Under the pieces are notes generated by a model. The model saw nothing but the letters and a program-made list of their open reading frames with translations, was not told where the DNA came from and made no database searches. A program made the translations under genes and the position numbers. Positions 25,391 to 34,238 of a stretch of DNA of 55,732 bases are shown here, in pieces. The stretch's first letter is position 1. Each line of letters starts with the position of its first letter. Origin of the DNA: an uncultured Oscillospiraceae bacterium (lineage in GTDB: Bacteria; Bacillota; Clostridia; Oscillospirales; Oscillospiraceae); contig CAAERF010000402.1 of NCBI GenBank assembly GCA_900758315.1, positions 1 to 55,732 on the forward strand. The letters are read 5' to 3'.

Positions 25391-28377
25391 CGGTTACCCC
25401 TCCCACTTCGAATGTTGTAGTCAGCCAAGCCAGCGTCGATGTTGGGCAGCAGACGCCCAACCAAGGTGCCATCGTCGAGGTAGATGCCCTTTCCGCTGTT
25501 GGCAGCGATGACCGCCAAATACTGCTCCATATTGCTGGTGTCCAGACGAGTAGTCAGGATGCGCTCCAACTGGTCATAGAAGCCCTTTAGAGGAAGGATC
25601 GCCTCGGGTCCCGCCTCGCCACCGGCCATGAGATTTGTCCCGTTCATGCCGAAAATCGTGGGGGAGTCCATGATGCCGCCCTCTTTGTACCAGTCAATAG
25701 ACAAATGCGGCACACTCGGAGGTGCCAGACTGAACTTGCCCGTGATGGAGAAGTGGGGCAGCTTGATTTTAGGGAACTCAATTTTCATGCCGGAGAAGAA
25801 TCCGACAATTTTGTCCACGATGCCCTTCACGGTATCTCTGGCCTTCTCAATCGGCTGGACGATGGCATTCCTGATGCCGTTCCATACGTTGGTCGCCGTA
25901 TTCTTGATATTGTTGAATACAGTGGACACCGTGTTTTTCACCGAATTGAAAACCGAGCTGATGGTATTTCGAATGCCATCCACCACGGTGGTGATAGCGC
26001 TCTTGATACCGTTCCAGATAGTAGTCACAACCGACTTAACTGCGTTAAACACCGTAGACACGACGGAGTGGATAGCGTTCAGCACCGTGGATATGCGCTC
26101 ATAGATGGCGCTCCACACGGTGCTGAAGAAATCCCTGATAGCAGTGAAAATCGTGGTGATGACCGAGCTCACCGCATTTACTGCTGTGGATACGGCACTC
26201 TGGATAGCGTTCCAAGCCCCTATGAGAATGTCCTTGCAATTCTCCCAGATGAACTGGAACGGCAAGGATATAATGTCCACGGCGGCTTCCAAAATCGAGC
26301 CAATGAACATCACTGCGGTCTGCACCACATTACAAATGGTATCCCAGACCGACTGGATGTGCTCCCACAAGCCGGTGAAGAAGGATTTTAACCCTTCGAT
26401 GGCCACGCCAATGGCATTTACGACATTTTGAAAGATGTTCTTTGCCGTTTCGACTATCGTATTCCAGTTCTGTATGACGGCTATGATAGCAGCGATGGCC
26501 GCAGCTACAGCCGCAATCACCCCTATGACAGGGAGCAGGGAGATGTTCAGTGCTCCAATGGAAACTGCGATGGCGGCTATCACAGGGGTCAGTGCAGTAA
26601 AAGCCGCAAGCAGCACGCCGAGAATGACCACGAAGTTCTTCACGGGTCCTGGCAGCTTACCAAACCACTCACTGACTTTTTGGATAGCGGTAGTGAGCGG
26701 CGGGAGCACTGTGTTTGCGAGCTCGGTGATACGCTCTCCCAGAGGTGCCAGCGCCTGCTGTACCTTTCGGGTATTAGACTCCAGTTGCTCGGTTGAAGTC
26801 ATCGTCTCATCGAGCATCCCATTTGCCGCATCTCCGACGCTGTCGTAGGTGTCACCAACGGACGTGAGCGCCGTGATGAAGCGAAGGCTCCCGTCTTCGG
26901 CCATGGTACCGAAGGCAGTAGCCGCCAAGTTCAATGCTTCCTGCTGATTTGTGCAAGAGGCGATGTCCTGTACAATGGCGTCAATGACCTGCTTTTGTGT
27001 TGCTTCGCCGTTCTGCCATGCGGTAAAGAACTCCTGTGTCCGTGTAGAAAACGATCCGATGGCCTCGCCAATGGTGCCATCCACCAATCGGGTCGTGACC
27101 TCGTTAATGGCATCGTTAACCTTGTCCAAGTTGTAGGCACCATTATCGAGACCGTTGTTCAGGAGCTGGAAATACTCCGAGGCAGAGTAACCGGCCTGTG
27201 CAAACTTACCTGCATACTCACTGAGGTTGTCACCCAGCTCATTTGTCTTGTCCAGGCCATTCTGGGTACCGACTACGATGTAGTCCATGGCCTCCTGTGC
27301 GGTAAGACCGAACTGTACCATGAGGGAATTGACGCCCCTCAGAGTTTCGTTCATGTCGATGCCGTACAGTTCGTCCAGCCTGAGTGCCTGCTGAGTAAGG
27401 TTGGTGAGGTCGGTATCATTGAGGTCGCCCAGATTACGCCTCACGAGGATGAGGGCATCGGCAACGCTCTCCATGCTGTCACCGACGCCGTTGCCGTATA
27501 CGTTTTGGATGATGGCGGCAGAGCGTTCTGCTGCCTCGCCTGTCTCGCCAAAGTAGGCAGACACCTTGGAGGACGCCCGCTCCGCATCAGAAAAGGCATC
27601 CACAGCTGCACCGCCCAGCTCTTGCAGTTTATCGCCTACACCGGAAAGCTGGTCAGCCGCCTGGATAAGCGCAGAGCCTTTGGTTGCATCTGCAATCCCA
27701 CCGATACTCTCAGAGGTCTTATCCGCTGCGTCGCTGGCTTCACGAAGCTGCTGGATGAGGTTGTTGATGGCCGTGCCATCATCCACTGTATCTATGGCAT
27801 CAATGAGCTGCCGCACATCGGCGCGGCCTCCGGTAGCTGCGGAGCCAATTTTCTCGATGGCTGTCTTCAGCTGGTCAGAAGAAGCTCGACCATTCTTGAT
27901 GGCACGTACCAACTGGTCGCCCAACACATCGGCGTAGTCATCTACCGTGGTGCTGGTCGCCTGGAAGAGCTTCTCCAGCCGCTGTGTGTTTGTCCCAAGT
28001 CTGTCTTGCTCTGTCTGAAGGTCAGAGAGGTCGTTTTGATACCGGGTCAGCTTGCCACGTGTCTCTTCGATCTCACGTTGGAATGCCTGATATTTGTCTT
28101 CACCGAGGTCGCCGCGCTGGAATGCGGCTGTGACCTGTTCCTGCGCAGCCTCCAGAGCAGAGAGCTTCTCTTCCGTCTGACTGATGGCCTGGGTGAGAAG
28201 CTCCTGCTTCTGGGTCACAAGCACGGTATTGGTTGGATCCAGTTTCAGCAGGCGATTCACGTCGTTCAGCGCAGACTGGGTCCTGCTGATGGACGAATTG
28301 ACGCCCTTTAGGGCTTTGTCCAGACCAGTCGTGTCACCACCGATCTCAATGGTGATGCCCTTGATTCGATTTGCCAA
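25387..28377 (-). CDS. Tape measure protein
   Basis: 996 residues; sets tail length and is probably ejected into the cell. The N-terminal coiled coil (NRLLKLDPTNTVLVTQKQELL) is typical of clostridial phage TMPs. A TP901-type core (NNGLDNGAYNLDKVNDAINE) precedes a hydrophobic region at about residues 575-635 (VILGVLLAAFTALTPVIAAI), and the C-terminal third is made of repeated short units of the type NAVKSVVTTIWNGIKSAITT. It follows the small tail assembly chaperone genes as expected. Confidence 0.93.
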   Translation of the reverse strand: MANRIKGITIEIGGDTTGLDKALKGVNSSISRTQSALNDVNRLLKLDPTNTVLVTQKQELLTQAISQTEEKLSALEAAQEQVTAAFQRGDLGEDKYQAFQREIEETRGKLTRYQNDLSDLQTEQDRLGTNTQRLEKLFQATSTTVDDYADVLGDQLVRAIKNGRASSDQLKTAIEKIGSAATGGRADVRQLIDAIDTVDDGTAINNLIQQLREASDAADKTSESIGGIADATKGSALIQAADQLSGVGDKLQELGGAAVDAFSDAERASSKVSAYFGETGEAAERSAAIIQNVYGNGVGDSMESVADALILVRRNLGDLNDTDLTNLTQQALRLDELYGIDMNETLRGVNSLMVQFGLTAQEAMDYIVVGTQNGLDKTNELGDNLSEYAGKFAQAGYSASEYFQLLNNGLDNGAYNLDKVNDAINEVTTRLVDGTIGEAIGSFSTRTQEFFTAWQNGEATQKQVIDAIVQDIASCTNQQEALNLAATAFGTMAEDGSLRFITALTSVGDTYDSVGDAANGMLDETMTSTEQLESNTRKVQQALAPLGERITELANTVLPPLTTAIQKVSEWFGKLPGPVKNFVVILGVLLAAFTALTPVIAAIAVSIGALNISLLPVIGVIAAVAAAIAAIIAVIQNWNTIVETAKNIFQNVVNAIGVAIEGLKSFFTGLWEHIQSVWDTICNVVQTAVMFIGSILEAAVDIISLPFQFIWENCKDILIGAWNAIQSAVSTAVNAVSSVITTIFTAIRDFFSTVWSAIYERISTVLNAIHSVVSTVFNAVKSVVTTIWNGIKSAITTVVDGIRNTISSVFNSVKNTVSTVFNNIKNTATNVWNGIRNAIVQPIEKARDTVKGIVDKIVGFFSGMKIEFPKIKLPHFSITGKFSLAPPSVPHLSIDWYKEGGIMDSPTIFGMNGTNLMAGGEAGPEAILPLKGFYDQLERILTTRLDTSNMEQYLAVIAANSGKGIYLDDGTLVGRLLPNIDAGLADYNIRSGRGNR

Positions 28378-28391
28378 AGCCCTCGCCTCCC

Positions 28392-28556
28392 TTAAAATCT
28401 ATCGAAATCTTCCTGCGTGGCTACCTGCCGGTATTTCACTCCATCGTTAGCCCGCTCCGTCCACATATCCGTGACCATGCCGATGGTGAGCAAGTCAAGG
28501 TCACGGATAGAAACGCCAATCTCAAGGCAACGCAGAAGGAACAGAGGCGTTGTCAT
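28392..28556 (-). CDS. Tail assembly chaperone extension (gpT-like), read by -1 frameshift or from its own ATG
   Basis: A 54-residue frame beginning MTTPLFLLRCLEIGVS and ending EDFDRF. Its ATG overlaps the stop of the preceding gene (ATGA). The same frame is also open upstream to the A-heptamer at 28580-28586, so a -1 shift there would give a gpG-T fusion of 178 residues (116 + 62). This matches the G/GT arrangement known between the major tail protein and the tape measure of siphophages. Confidence 0.75.
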   Translation of the reverse strand: MTTPLFLLRCLEIGVSIRDLDLLTIGMVTDMWTERANDGVKYRQVATQEDFDRF

Positions 28557-28927
28557 TTCCCGCTCACTTCTGCCAACCCTTTTTTTGCGGCCACATCCGT
28601 CTGCACGTTATCGCTCCACATGGCCAACAGGTCGGGCATAATTTCATAGATAGAGAAAATCTCGAACTGGTCGAGCCACTCATTGATGTCCTGGGGAATA
28701 GAGTTGTCCGCGTGATACGCCATGATGTAAGCCAGATTTTCAAAAATCTCGAGGTCGTCAATGGCAAACTCGTCCCCGGTCTCCGCATTGGCTTTGAACG
28801 ACTTCTCCAGCTTCGAGAGGTCACGGAAGATGTCCCTCTTGAACTTCGCTCGATACAGGCGGGGTACCGTAGCGGAAGATCGGAACTTCACAGGTTTGCC
28901 GCAAACCATGATCTCGCGCTTGATCAT
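28553..28927 (-). CDS. Tail assembly chaperone (gpG-like)
   Basis: 124 residues, soluble and charged, in the conserved position between the major tail protein and tape measure gene. It begins MIKREIMVCGKPVKFRSSATV and contains FAIDDLEIFENLAYIM, a pattern seen in Firmicutes phage tail chaperones. Codons 114-117 (GCA AAA AAA GGG) contain a slippery A AAA AAA heptamer. It overlaps the major tail protein by four bases. Confidence 0.82.
   Translation of the reverse strand: MIKREIMVCGKPVKFRSSATVPRLYRAKFKRDIFRDLSKLEKSFKANAETGDEFAIDDLEIFENLAYIMAYHADNSIPQDINEWLDQFEIFSIYEIMPDLLAMWSDNVQTDVAAKKGLAEVSGK
28580..28586 (-). promoter_or_regulatory. Slippery heptamer A AAA AAA for -1 frameshift
   Basis: Seven A on the minus strand in the X XXY YYZ phase of the gpG-like frame, followed by GGG. 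The -1 frame is open from here through to 28392. Confidence 0.75.
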
Positions 28928-29520
28928 ACGCCACCTCCGGCTTCAGTGACCGGCACCATCTCATACACCGTGGAATACCAGCTGTTATAGGTCTCGGTAT
29001 CCGTGGTGTCTCCGGTACGGGCTTTGACCATTCCATCAGCACGGGGGTCAGCAGTCAGGCTCAGTGTCTCCGTGCCGGGCTCGATGGTGTCCTCCTTCGT
29101 CTCGGACTCAATGGAGGGACGGGACGCTGTGCAGTTGTAGAGAACGTGGCGAATAGCGTTCACATCACCGTCGAACTCAAAAAGCAAAGCGAACTTGACC
29201 GATTCTGCATTGTTGCTCTGTTCAATGAGCACACCATTCTCATCAAGAGTCTCCTGAAGAATCTCTTCACGAAACCACTCAGGGATAAGGGCAATCTCCA
29301 GGTCGCCGCTGTATCCGTTGTTGGTCACGGTACGGAAATACACGATACCGTCCGCATAGAACGGGCTGGACTCGCCTTCGGCGCTCAGGCTGATACTGAC
29401 TGCGCCGGGGATAGCCTGCGGAGTAGCGTAGCTATAGGTGACCACTCCGTCCTCGCCTGGGGTCTCCGTCAGCTTTGCCGCATATACATTTTTCAAATTG
29501 TATTTGACTTTGTTACCCAT
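28924..29520 (-). CDS. Major tail protein (phi13 type)
   Basis: 198 residues. VKYNLKNVYAAKLTE at the N-terminus, IPGAVSISLSAEGESSPFYADG and GYSGDLEIALIPEWFREEIL are the signatures of the phi13-type major tail (tube) protein, which polymerises into the tail tube. The C-terminus (SLTADPRADGMVKARTGDTT) fits the family. It is the first tail gene after the head-tail joining genes. Confidence 0.9.
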   Translation of the reverse strand: MGNKVKYNLKNVYAAKLTETPGEDGVVTYSYATPQAIPGAVSISLSAEGESSPFYADGIVYFRTVTNNGYSGDLEIALIPEWFREEILQETLDENGVLIEQSNNAESVKFALLFEFDGDVNAIRHVLYNCTASRPSIESETKEDTIEPGTETLSLTADPRADGMVKARTGDTTDTETYNSWYSTVYEMVPVTEAGGGV

Positions 29521-29525
29521 ATGGG

Positions 29526-29843
29526 TCAGACCTCCAATTCATATAAAACTTCGTACAGCTTCTCCGACTCGATGTAAGACTCGGTCTTATCGTAGAAAAG
29601 CCCCGCCCCATCGAGCAGGGCTTCCAGCTGCGCCTCTGTGTCCGGACTCTTTTCGTCCGTGTACAGCTCAATATCCACCTGTGTGACTTTGAAATAGGCA
29701 ATACCATCAGCGGCAAAGTTGTCCGAGCCAGGGGAGAGATACAGTAAAAAGGGCGGGTCAGGAGACTCGCCTTCTGCAAAATGGTGGTAAGCCAGGGGAA
29801 TACCCATGCCGCGCAAAAGTGTGGCCATTTCCTGAAGTGTCAT
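29526..29843 (-). CDS. Tail completion/terminator-like protein
   Basis: 105 residues, located between the HK97-gp10-like gene and the major tail protein, where siphophages carry the tail terminator. The sequence (YFKVTQVDIELYTDEKSPDTEAQLEAL) has the beta-alpha pattern of this small family; identification rests on position and shape more than on motifs. It overlaps the preceding gene by four bases. Confidence 0.7.
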   Translation of the reverse strand: MTLQEMATLLRGMGIPLAYHHFAEGESPDPPFLLYLSPGSDNFAADGIAYFKVTQVDIELYTDEKSPDTEAQLEALLDGAGLFYDKTESYIESEKLYEVLYELEV

Positions 29844-30220
29844 CCTTCCAGCCCCTTTCTGATTCTCTTTTCCAGCTCATCGACCGCATATTCCTCTGCC
29901 GGAGCGATATGTGGAGTACCTTCCACGCGACCGCCGCCGCGTTTCGCATGACCTTTCTCCAAGAGATGAGTCAGACCGGGCTTCTTGCGGTTGTAGACTG
30001 TAACGGTCAACTTCCCGCTGCGGTCAAGCGTCTTCTTCGCCGCCCAGCCTTTCCGATATTCACCGGAGCGGACGGGAGCCTTGTCCTCTACCTGTTTGGT
30101 AGTCTCTTTGGCCACGCTGTTCACCGCATCTCGGACGGTGTCTTCCGCAAGGTCACGGTATTCTTCCAGCGCGTCCATAACCGCAGTGGCGAGGTCACCA
30201 ATAGGGGTTTTCCTGCTCAT
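29840..30220 (-). CDS. HK97 gp10-family protein
   Basis: 126 residues with the family core: helical N-terminus, KAPVRSGEYRKGWAAKKT, then VYNRKKPGLTHLLEKGHAKR and HIAPAEEYAVDELEKRI. Members act in head-tail joining or tail completion. It overlaps both neighbours by four bases, so it is translated within the same morphogenesis operon. Confidence 0.92.
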   Translation of the reverse strand: MSRKTPIGDLATAVMDALEEYRDLAEDTVRDAVNSVAKETTKQVEDKAPVRSGEYRKGWAAKKTLDRSGKLTVTVYNRKKPGLTHLLEKGHAKRGGGRVEGTPHIAPAEEYAVDELEKRIRKGLEG

Positions 30221-30555
30221 GACCGTTTCACCCGCTCTCCTGTCAGCTTCAAGCGCTGGTGTCGGAACTGGACATCGTCAACGGTTGTGAGGTTGTAAAT
30301 CCTGCCTGCAAACAAAATGCGAAACTGGGAGCAGTCCAGACGCTCCAGCTTCTTGCACCAGCGTATAGTGAACACCAACGTGTCGCCGGGGAGTGTTTGA
30401 CCAGCAGCCTCATACTCTTTCCCAGACGAGAGATTGACATAGGCAAAGCAGGCATGGTAGTCAGCCCAGGTATTTTGCCTGTTCCCAATCTCGTCCTCGG
30501 TCACGCTTGCCTTCTGAATGGCGATGCGCTGACGCATTGCGCCGACTTCCATCAT
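30217..30555 (-). CDS. Head-tail adaptor (phage head closure family)
   Basis: 112 residues with MRQRIAIQKASVTEDEIGNRQNTW and AGRIYNLTTVDD, characteristic of the SPP1 gp16-like head closure family that seals the connector. An internal ATG at residue 7 (MRQRIAI) is an alternative start. It overlaps the upstream connector gene by one base. Confidence 0.9.
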   Translation of the reverse strand: MMEVGAMRQRIAIQKASVTEDEIGNRQNTWADYHACFAYVNLSSGKEYEAAGQTLPGDTLVFTIRWCKKLERLDCSQFRILFAGRIYNLTTVDDVQFRHQRLKLTGERVKRS

Positions 30556-30833
30556 TAGAAAACCACCTCCCGTTTGCCAGAGAGGATGGCCTTCAGCATC
30601 CCAACCAGCTCAGTCATATTGGTTTCGCCACGGCTATCAAAGAGATAGCTGACTGCATAGAGGACAGCGACACGCACGGTATCATCATCGGGAAGGTCTT
30701 TACGCAGTATAGTAGCGCACAAATCCTCTGCGGATGCGATCAAGGAGAGCAGTAGGTCATCCTCATCATCGTATTCGATTTTCAGATACGCCTTTGTCTC
30801 TTCCAGAGAAACCAGCAATGCGGTCACCTCCAC
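30555..30833 (-). CDS. Head-tail connector protein (gp6/gp15 type)
   Basis: 92 residues. The EETKAYLKIEYDDEDDLLLSLIASAEDL motif is the hallmark of the Phage_connect family, which forms a ring under the portal. It is the first gene after the capsid gene and its terminator hairpin. Confidence 0.9.
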   Translation of the reverse strand: MEVTALLVSLEETKAYLKIEYDDEDDLLLSLIASAEDLCATILRKDLPDDDTVRVAVLYAVSYLFDSRGETNMTELVGMLKAILSGKREVVF

Positions 30834-30835
30834 TA

Positions 30836-30871
30836 AAAAGTGCGGCTCCGGCAGGATGTCCCACCGGAGCC
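30836..30871 (-). terminator. Hairpin after the major capsid gene
   Basis: GGCTCCGG/CCGGAGCC perfect 8-bp stem, followed on the minus strand by CTTTTTA. It probably lets capsid mRNA accumulate in excess of downstream genes. Confidence 0.75.
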
Positions 30872-30883
30872 ATATTGGGTATA

Positions 30884-32101
30884 TCAGCCACCAGTGCCTG
30901 CAGCAGCGGCCATGGAAAGGGTCTTCACTGCCTCGGGCAGAATGAGCTTACCATCCACACGCTCGGAGGCGAGGAAGCCTACCTGACCGTTGGCAGCATA
31001 CAGCTCATTAAGGCGCTTGAAGGAACGACCCTGACGGTCAGCGATCCAGTAATAGGAGAGGTCGCCAAACGCCATGACCTTTGCGCCCGCAGCAATGGTG
31101 GGGACATAGGCAGAGGTGTAGAGTGGACGATTCAGAATCATGTCGGGCACACCGATCTGGACAGAGGGCTGCCAGATGTAGTTGCCGTTGTTGTCCTTCA
31201 GCTTACGCAGGGCTTTGACAGTGGCGTCGTTCAGCAGCCACACGGCACGGCGACGGTAGGGGGACTTCAGGGAGTGATAGAGGTCCATCACATCGTCAAA
31301 GGTGATGGCGGTCTGGCTGGACACAGTCACCCCAGCAGAAGCGCCGCCAGTGGCATTGAAGATGCCCGTGGGCTTGCCGGTACCGTCACCAACGAAGAAG
31401 GCTTCCTCTTCCTTGGCACCGATACGACGGGCAAACTCACGGGCAATATAGGTCTCCAGATTAAAGGCAGAGTCGTTCAGGAGCTCATCAGAAACCTTCA
31501 TCATGGTGGCCAGCTTGTAGGCAGAAATGGTCACCTGACCGAAGGCATCGTCATCCTCGGGGAACGCGCCCTCCTCGTCGATCCACGCAGCCTCGCCCTT
31601 GGAAGAGACGACGGGAATCTTACGGTCACCGGAGTTGGTCTGGATGATGGTAGCCAGGGAGCGGAAAAAGTTCTCCTCCTCCAGACCCTCAACGAGAGTG
31701 CGTTCAAACTCGTCGGGCACCAGGTAGCCGCCTTCGGTGTCGGTACCGACCTGCAGGGCGTTGCGCACATCATAGAAGTTCTTCTTGCGCATAGCATCCC
31801 AGAATGCCTGACGATATTCATCGGTGGCACGGCCGGTCTTTTCCTCGCCGCTCATAGCTGTGCCGGGCTTATTGGTGATGGGGCTGCTGGTGGGCTTGGA
31901 CAGCTCAAGGTCAATCGCAGCCTGACGCTCCAGCCGGTCGATCTCTTTGCCGAGCGCCACCACATCGGCCTCCATCTTGTCATAGGTGGCGGTATCCTCC
32001 GCAGAGAGCAGGCCGTCGCCGCCACGCTTGGTGTCGAGGAATGCCTTAGCAGCTTCCCACGCCTTTGCGCGCTTCTCACGCAGTTCCAGAATTTTGTTCA
32101 T
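30884..32101 (-). CDS. Major capsid protein (HK97 fold)
   Basis: 405 residues. The N-terminal ~90 residues form the charged coiled-coil delta/scaffold domain (MNKILELREKRAKAWEAA, EADVVALGKEIDRLERQAA), removed by the protease. The HK97 shell domain follows (TEGGYLVPDEFERTLVEGL, ISAYKLATMMKVSDELLNDS, GDGTGKPTGIFNA). It sits directly after the ClpP-like maturation protease and before a hairpin that could favour its high expression. Confidence 0.95.
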   Translation of the reverse strand: MNKILELREKRAKAWEAAKAFLDTKRGGDGLLSAEDTATYDKMEADVVALGKEIDRLERQAAIDLELSKPTSSPITNKPGTAMSGEEKTGRATDEYRQAFWDAMRKKNFYDVRNALQVGTDTEGGYLVPDEFERTLVEGLEEENFFRSLATIIQTNSGDRKIPVVSSKGEAAWIDEEGAFPEDDDAFGQVTISAYKLATMMKVSDELLNDSAFNLETYIAREFARRIGAKEEEAFFVGDGTGKPTGIFNATGGASAGVTVSSQTAITFDDVMDLYHSLKSPYRRRAVWLLNDATVKALRKLKDNNGNYIWQPSVQIGVPDMILNRPLYTSAYVPTIAAGAKVMAFGDLSYYWIADRQGRSFKRLNELYAANGQVGFLASERVDGKLILPEAVKTLSMAAAAGTGG

Positions 32102-32121
32102 TGTATTTTTCCTCCAATCAC

Positions 32122-32850
32122 TTATTTCAAGAGCTCCAGCCGCTTATCCAGCTGGTCAATGGGGGTCTTCTTCTCAGGCTTGGGAGGTATGAGCTTCGAG
32201 AGCAGGGAGTTGGTGACCGCCATGCGGGAAAACATGATGGCCTCCGGCTTGTCCTGCTCCTGGGTCTCTTCACCTTGGCCTGCAGGGGAATCAAAAAGGA
32301 TGCCGTCAGCGAAGCCCAACTCCACGGCTTTCGTGGCGTTAAACCAGCTCTCGGCATCCATCAGGTGCGAAATCCTCGCACGACTCAGATTGGTCTTGAT
32401 TTCATAGGCGTTCATGATACTCTCTTTGACCTCGGAGAGCATATCGATGGCCTTCTTCATCTCCCCGGCATCACCAATCGCAATGGTGGCGGGGTTGTGG
32501 ATCATCATCATGGCGACCGGGGACATGAGCACTGTGGTACCCGCCATAGCGATGACCGAAGCTGCGGAAGCGGCAAGCCCGTCGATCTTGACAGTCACAT
32601 TGCCGCTGTAGTCCATCAGCATATTGTAGATTTGGGCTGCGGCAAAAACGTCACCGCCGGGACTGTTGATCCAGACGGTAATGTCCCCGGTACCGGCATT
32701 CAGCTCATCTCTGAACAGAGCCGGGGTCACCTCATCGCCGTACCAAGTCTCATCGCTGATCTCGCCATTTAAAAAGAGCGTCCTCGTTTCGGGGACGCCC
32801 AAGGCTTCATCAGCATTATTTTTGACCCAGGTCCAGAATTTTCGCTTCAT
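32122..32850 (-). CDS. ClpP-like prohead maturation protease
   Basis: 242 residues of the S14/ClpP-type phage head protease. The nucleophile lies in DGLAASAASVIAMAG, the His in MMMIHNPATIAIGDAG, and NSPGGDVFAAAQIYN is the family's oligomer-contact motif. It trims the capsid delta domain and scaffold during maturation. It lies between portal and capsid, 4 bases after the portal stop. Confidence 0.94.
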   Translation of the reverse strand: MKRKFWTWVKNNADEALGVPETRTLFLNGEISDETWYGDEVTPALFRDELNAGTGDITVWINSPGGDVFAAAQIYNMLMDYSGNVTVKIDGLAASAASVIAMAGTTVLMSPVAMMMIHNPATIAIGDAGEMKKAIDMLSEVKESIMNAYEIKTNLSRARISHLMDAESWFNATKAVELGFADGILFDSPAGQGEETQEQDKPEAIMFSRMAVTNSLLSKLIPPKPEKKTPIDQLDKRLELLK

Positions 32851-32854
32851 GGCC

Positions 32855-34162
32855 TTACCTCACTTTCTCCTGTAGTGTGTTTCTCTGGGGTGATTGTGGA
32901 TCTTGTTGAGTGGTGGTATCTCCGGTACCCGCAGCGAAGGCTCCGGCATCCTTCAACCTGGTCATGTTACCGTTTATCAGGTACAGGTCACCGCCCTCTT
33001 CGGCAGGGATAGGATTCAAGTCCTCCATCTCACGAATGTCGTTTGCAGACATCCAGCCGTTCTGTCTGGCTGTGGCATATCCGTTCATGCGGGAGGCGTA
33101 GTCACCTCTCAGCAGGCCATCCACATTGAGCTTGATGAAATAGTCCCGCTTCTCCTGGGGGAGCAGAAGGGAGCGCTGCAAAGACTGCTCCCAGCGAATG
33201 ACCCACGGGTCGAGGGTGTACATCACGAACTCCAGAGACTGCTGCTCAATGTTGGAGAAGCTCGACTTGTCGAGGTCACCGACCATGTGGGGTGGGATGC
33301 GGTAAAGTCGGGCAATCTCATCCAGCTGGAACTTCCGAGTTTCGAGGAACTGACTATCCTCTGGCGGGAGACCCACCTGCTGATACTTCATGCCCTCTTC
33401 AAGCACGACCACCTTATGGGCATTCTGACTTCCCTGATAGACCGCATTCCACGAGTCCCGCACCTTGCCGGGGTCTTTGAGAACACCGGGATGCTCCAGA
33501 ACGCCGCCCGGAGTGGCTCCGTTGGCGAAGAAGCTGGCTCCGTACTCCTCACAGGCGATAGTGATGCCTACTGCGTTTTTCATCATGGCAATGGGGCTGT
33601 ATCCAACCAGGCCATCAAAGCCAAGTCCAGGGATGTGAAGCACATCCTGTGGTGCAAGAGCAATCTGCCCGTACTTCTTCATGTTGGGATTGAGGTCGCT
33701 GTCCCTTGTGTAGAGATAGACCAGCTGACCATTGCTCATCCGCTCCACACTCATTTTATTTGGGAGCAACGGGTAAAGGGCAGTAACACGCCCAGCACCA
33801 TCACGTATGATTTGTGCATAGGCATTGCCCCAGAGCAGCAGGTGGGTCATCAGTGTCTCACGGAAGACGAAAGAGGTCATTTCGGGATTCGGCTCATCGT
33901 GGAGCAGGTGGAACAACGGGTGGTTGTAGACCCTCGTTTTGTTCCTACCCTCATAGCGATAGACGTGCAACGGGAGGGAAGCAATCGTCTCTGCCAGCAC
34001 ACGCACACAGGCATAAACCGCAGTGGTCTGCATAGCTGTGACCTCATTGACAGACTTGCCGCTGGTCGTGGGACCGAACAGGAAGGAATACTGCGACCCG
34101 AGGTAGTAGTTTTTGGGCTTATCCCTCGCCCGAGCGAGTCCGAGCAATTCACGAATACCCAT
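32855..34162 (-). CDS. Phage portal protein (HK97 family)
   Basis: 435 residues from the ATG at 34162, chosen for its AGGAGGTGC RBS; the open frame extends upstream into the HigA terminator region and is not coding there. Motifs: AMQTTAVYACVRVLAETIASLPLH, FHLLHDEPNPEMTSF, GLVGYSPIAMMKNAVG, and IARLYRIPPHMVGDL near the C-terminus, all typical of HK97-type portals. Forms the dodecameric DNA channel at the head vertex. Confidence 0.95.
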   Translation of the reverse strand: MGIRELLGLARARDKPKNYYLGSQYSFLFGPTTSGKSVNEVTAMQTTAVYACVRVLAETIASLPLHVYRYEGRNKTRVYNHPLFHLLHDEPNPEMTSFVFRETLMTHLLLWGNAYAQIIRDGAGRVTALYPLLPNKMSVERMSNGQLVYLYTRDSDLNPNMKKYGQIALAPQDVLHIPGLGFDGLVGYSPIAMMKNAVGITIACEEYGASFFANGATPGGVLEHPGVLKDPGKVRDSWNAVYQGSQNAHKVVVLEEGMKYQQVGLPPEDSQFLETRKFQLDEIARLYRIPPHMVGDLDKSSFSNIEQQSLEFVMYTLDPWVIRWEQSLQRSLLLPQEKRDYFIKLNVDGLLRGDYASRMNGYATARQNGWMSANDIREMEDLNPIPAEEGGDLYLINGNMTRLKDAGAFAAGTGDTTTQQDPQSPQRNTLQEKVR

Positions 34163-34171
34163 AGAGCACCT

Positions 34172-34216
34172 CCTAAAAAACGCAAAAGAAAAGCACCTGC
34201 CGTTTCCGGCAGATGC
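34172..34216 (-). terminator. Terminator of the higBA cassette
   Basis: GCATCTGCCG-GAAA-CGGCAGGTGC stem with a GAAA tetraloop on the minus strand, followed by TTTTCTTTTGCGTTTTTT, between the HigA stop and the portal RBS. Confidence 0.9.
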
Positions 34217-34238
34217 TCCATAGAAATAATGTTTGATT

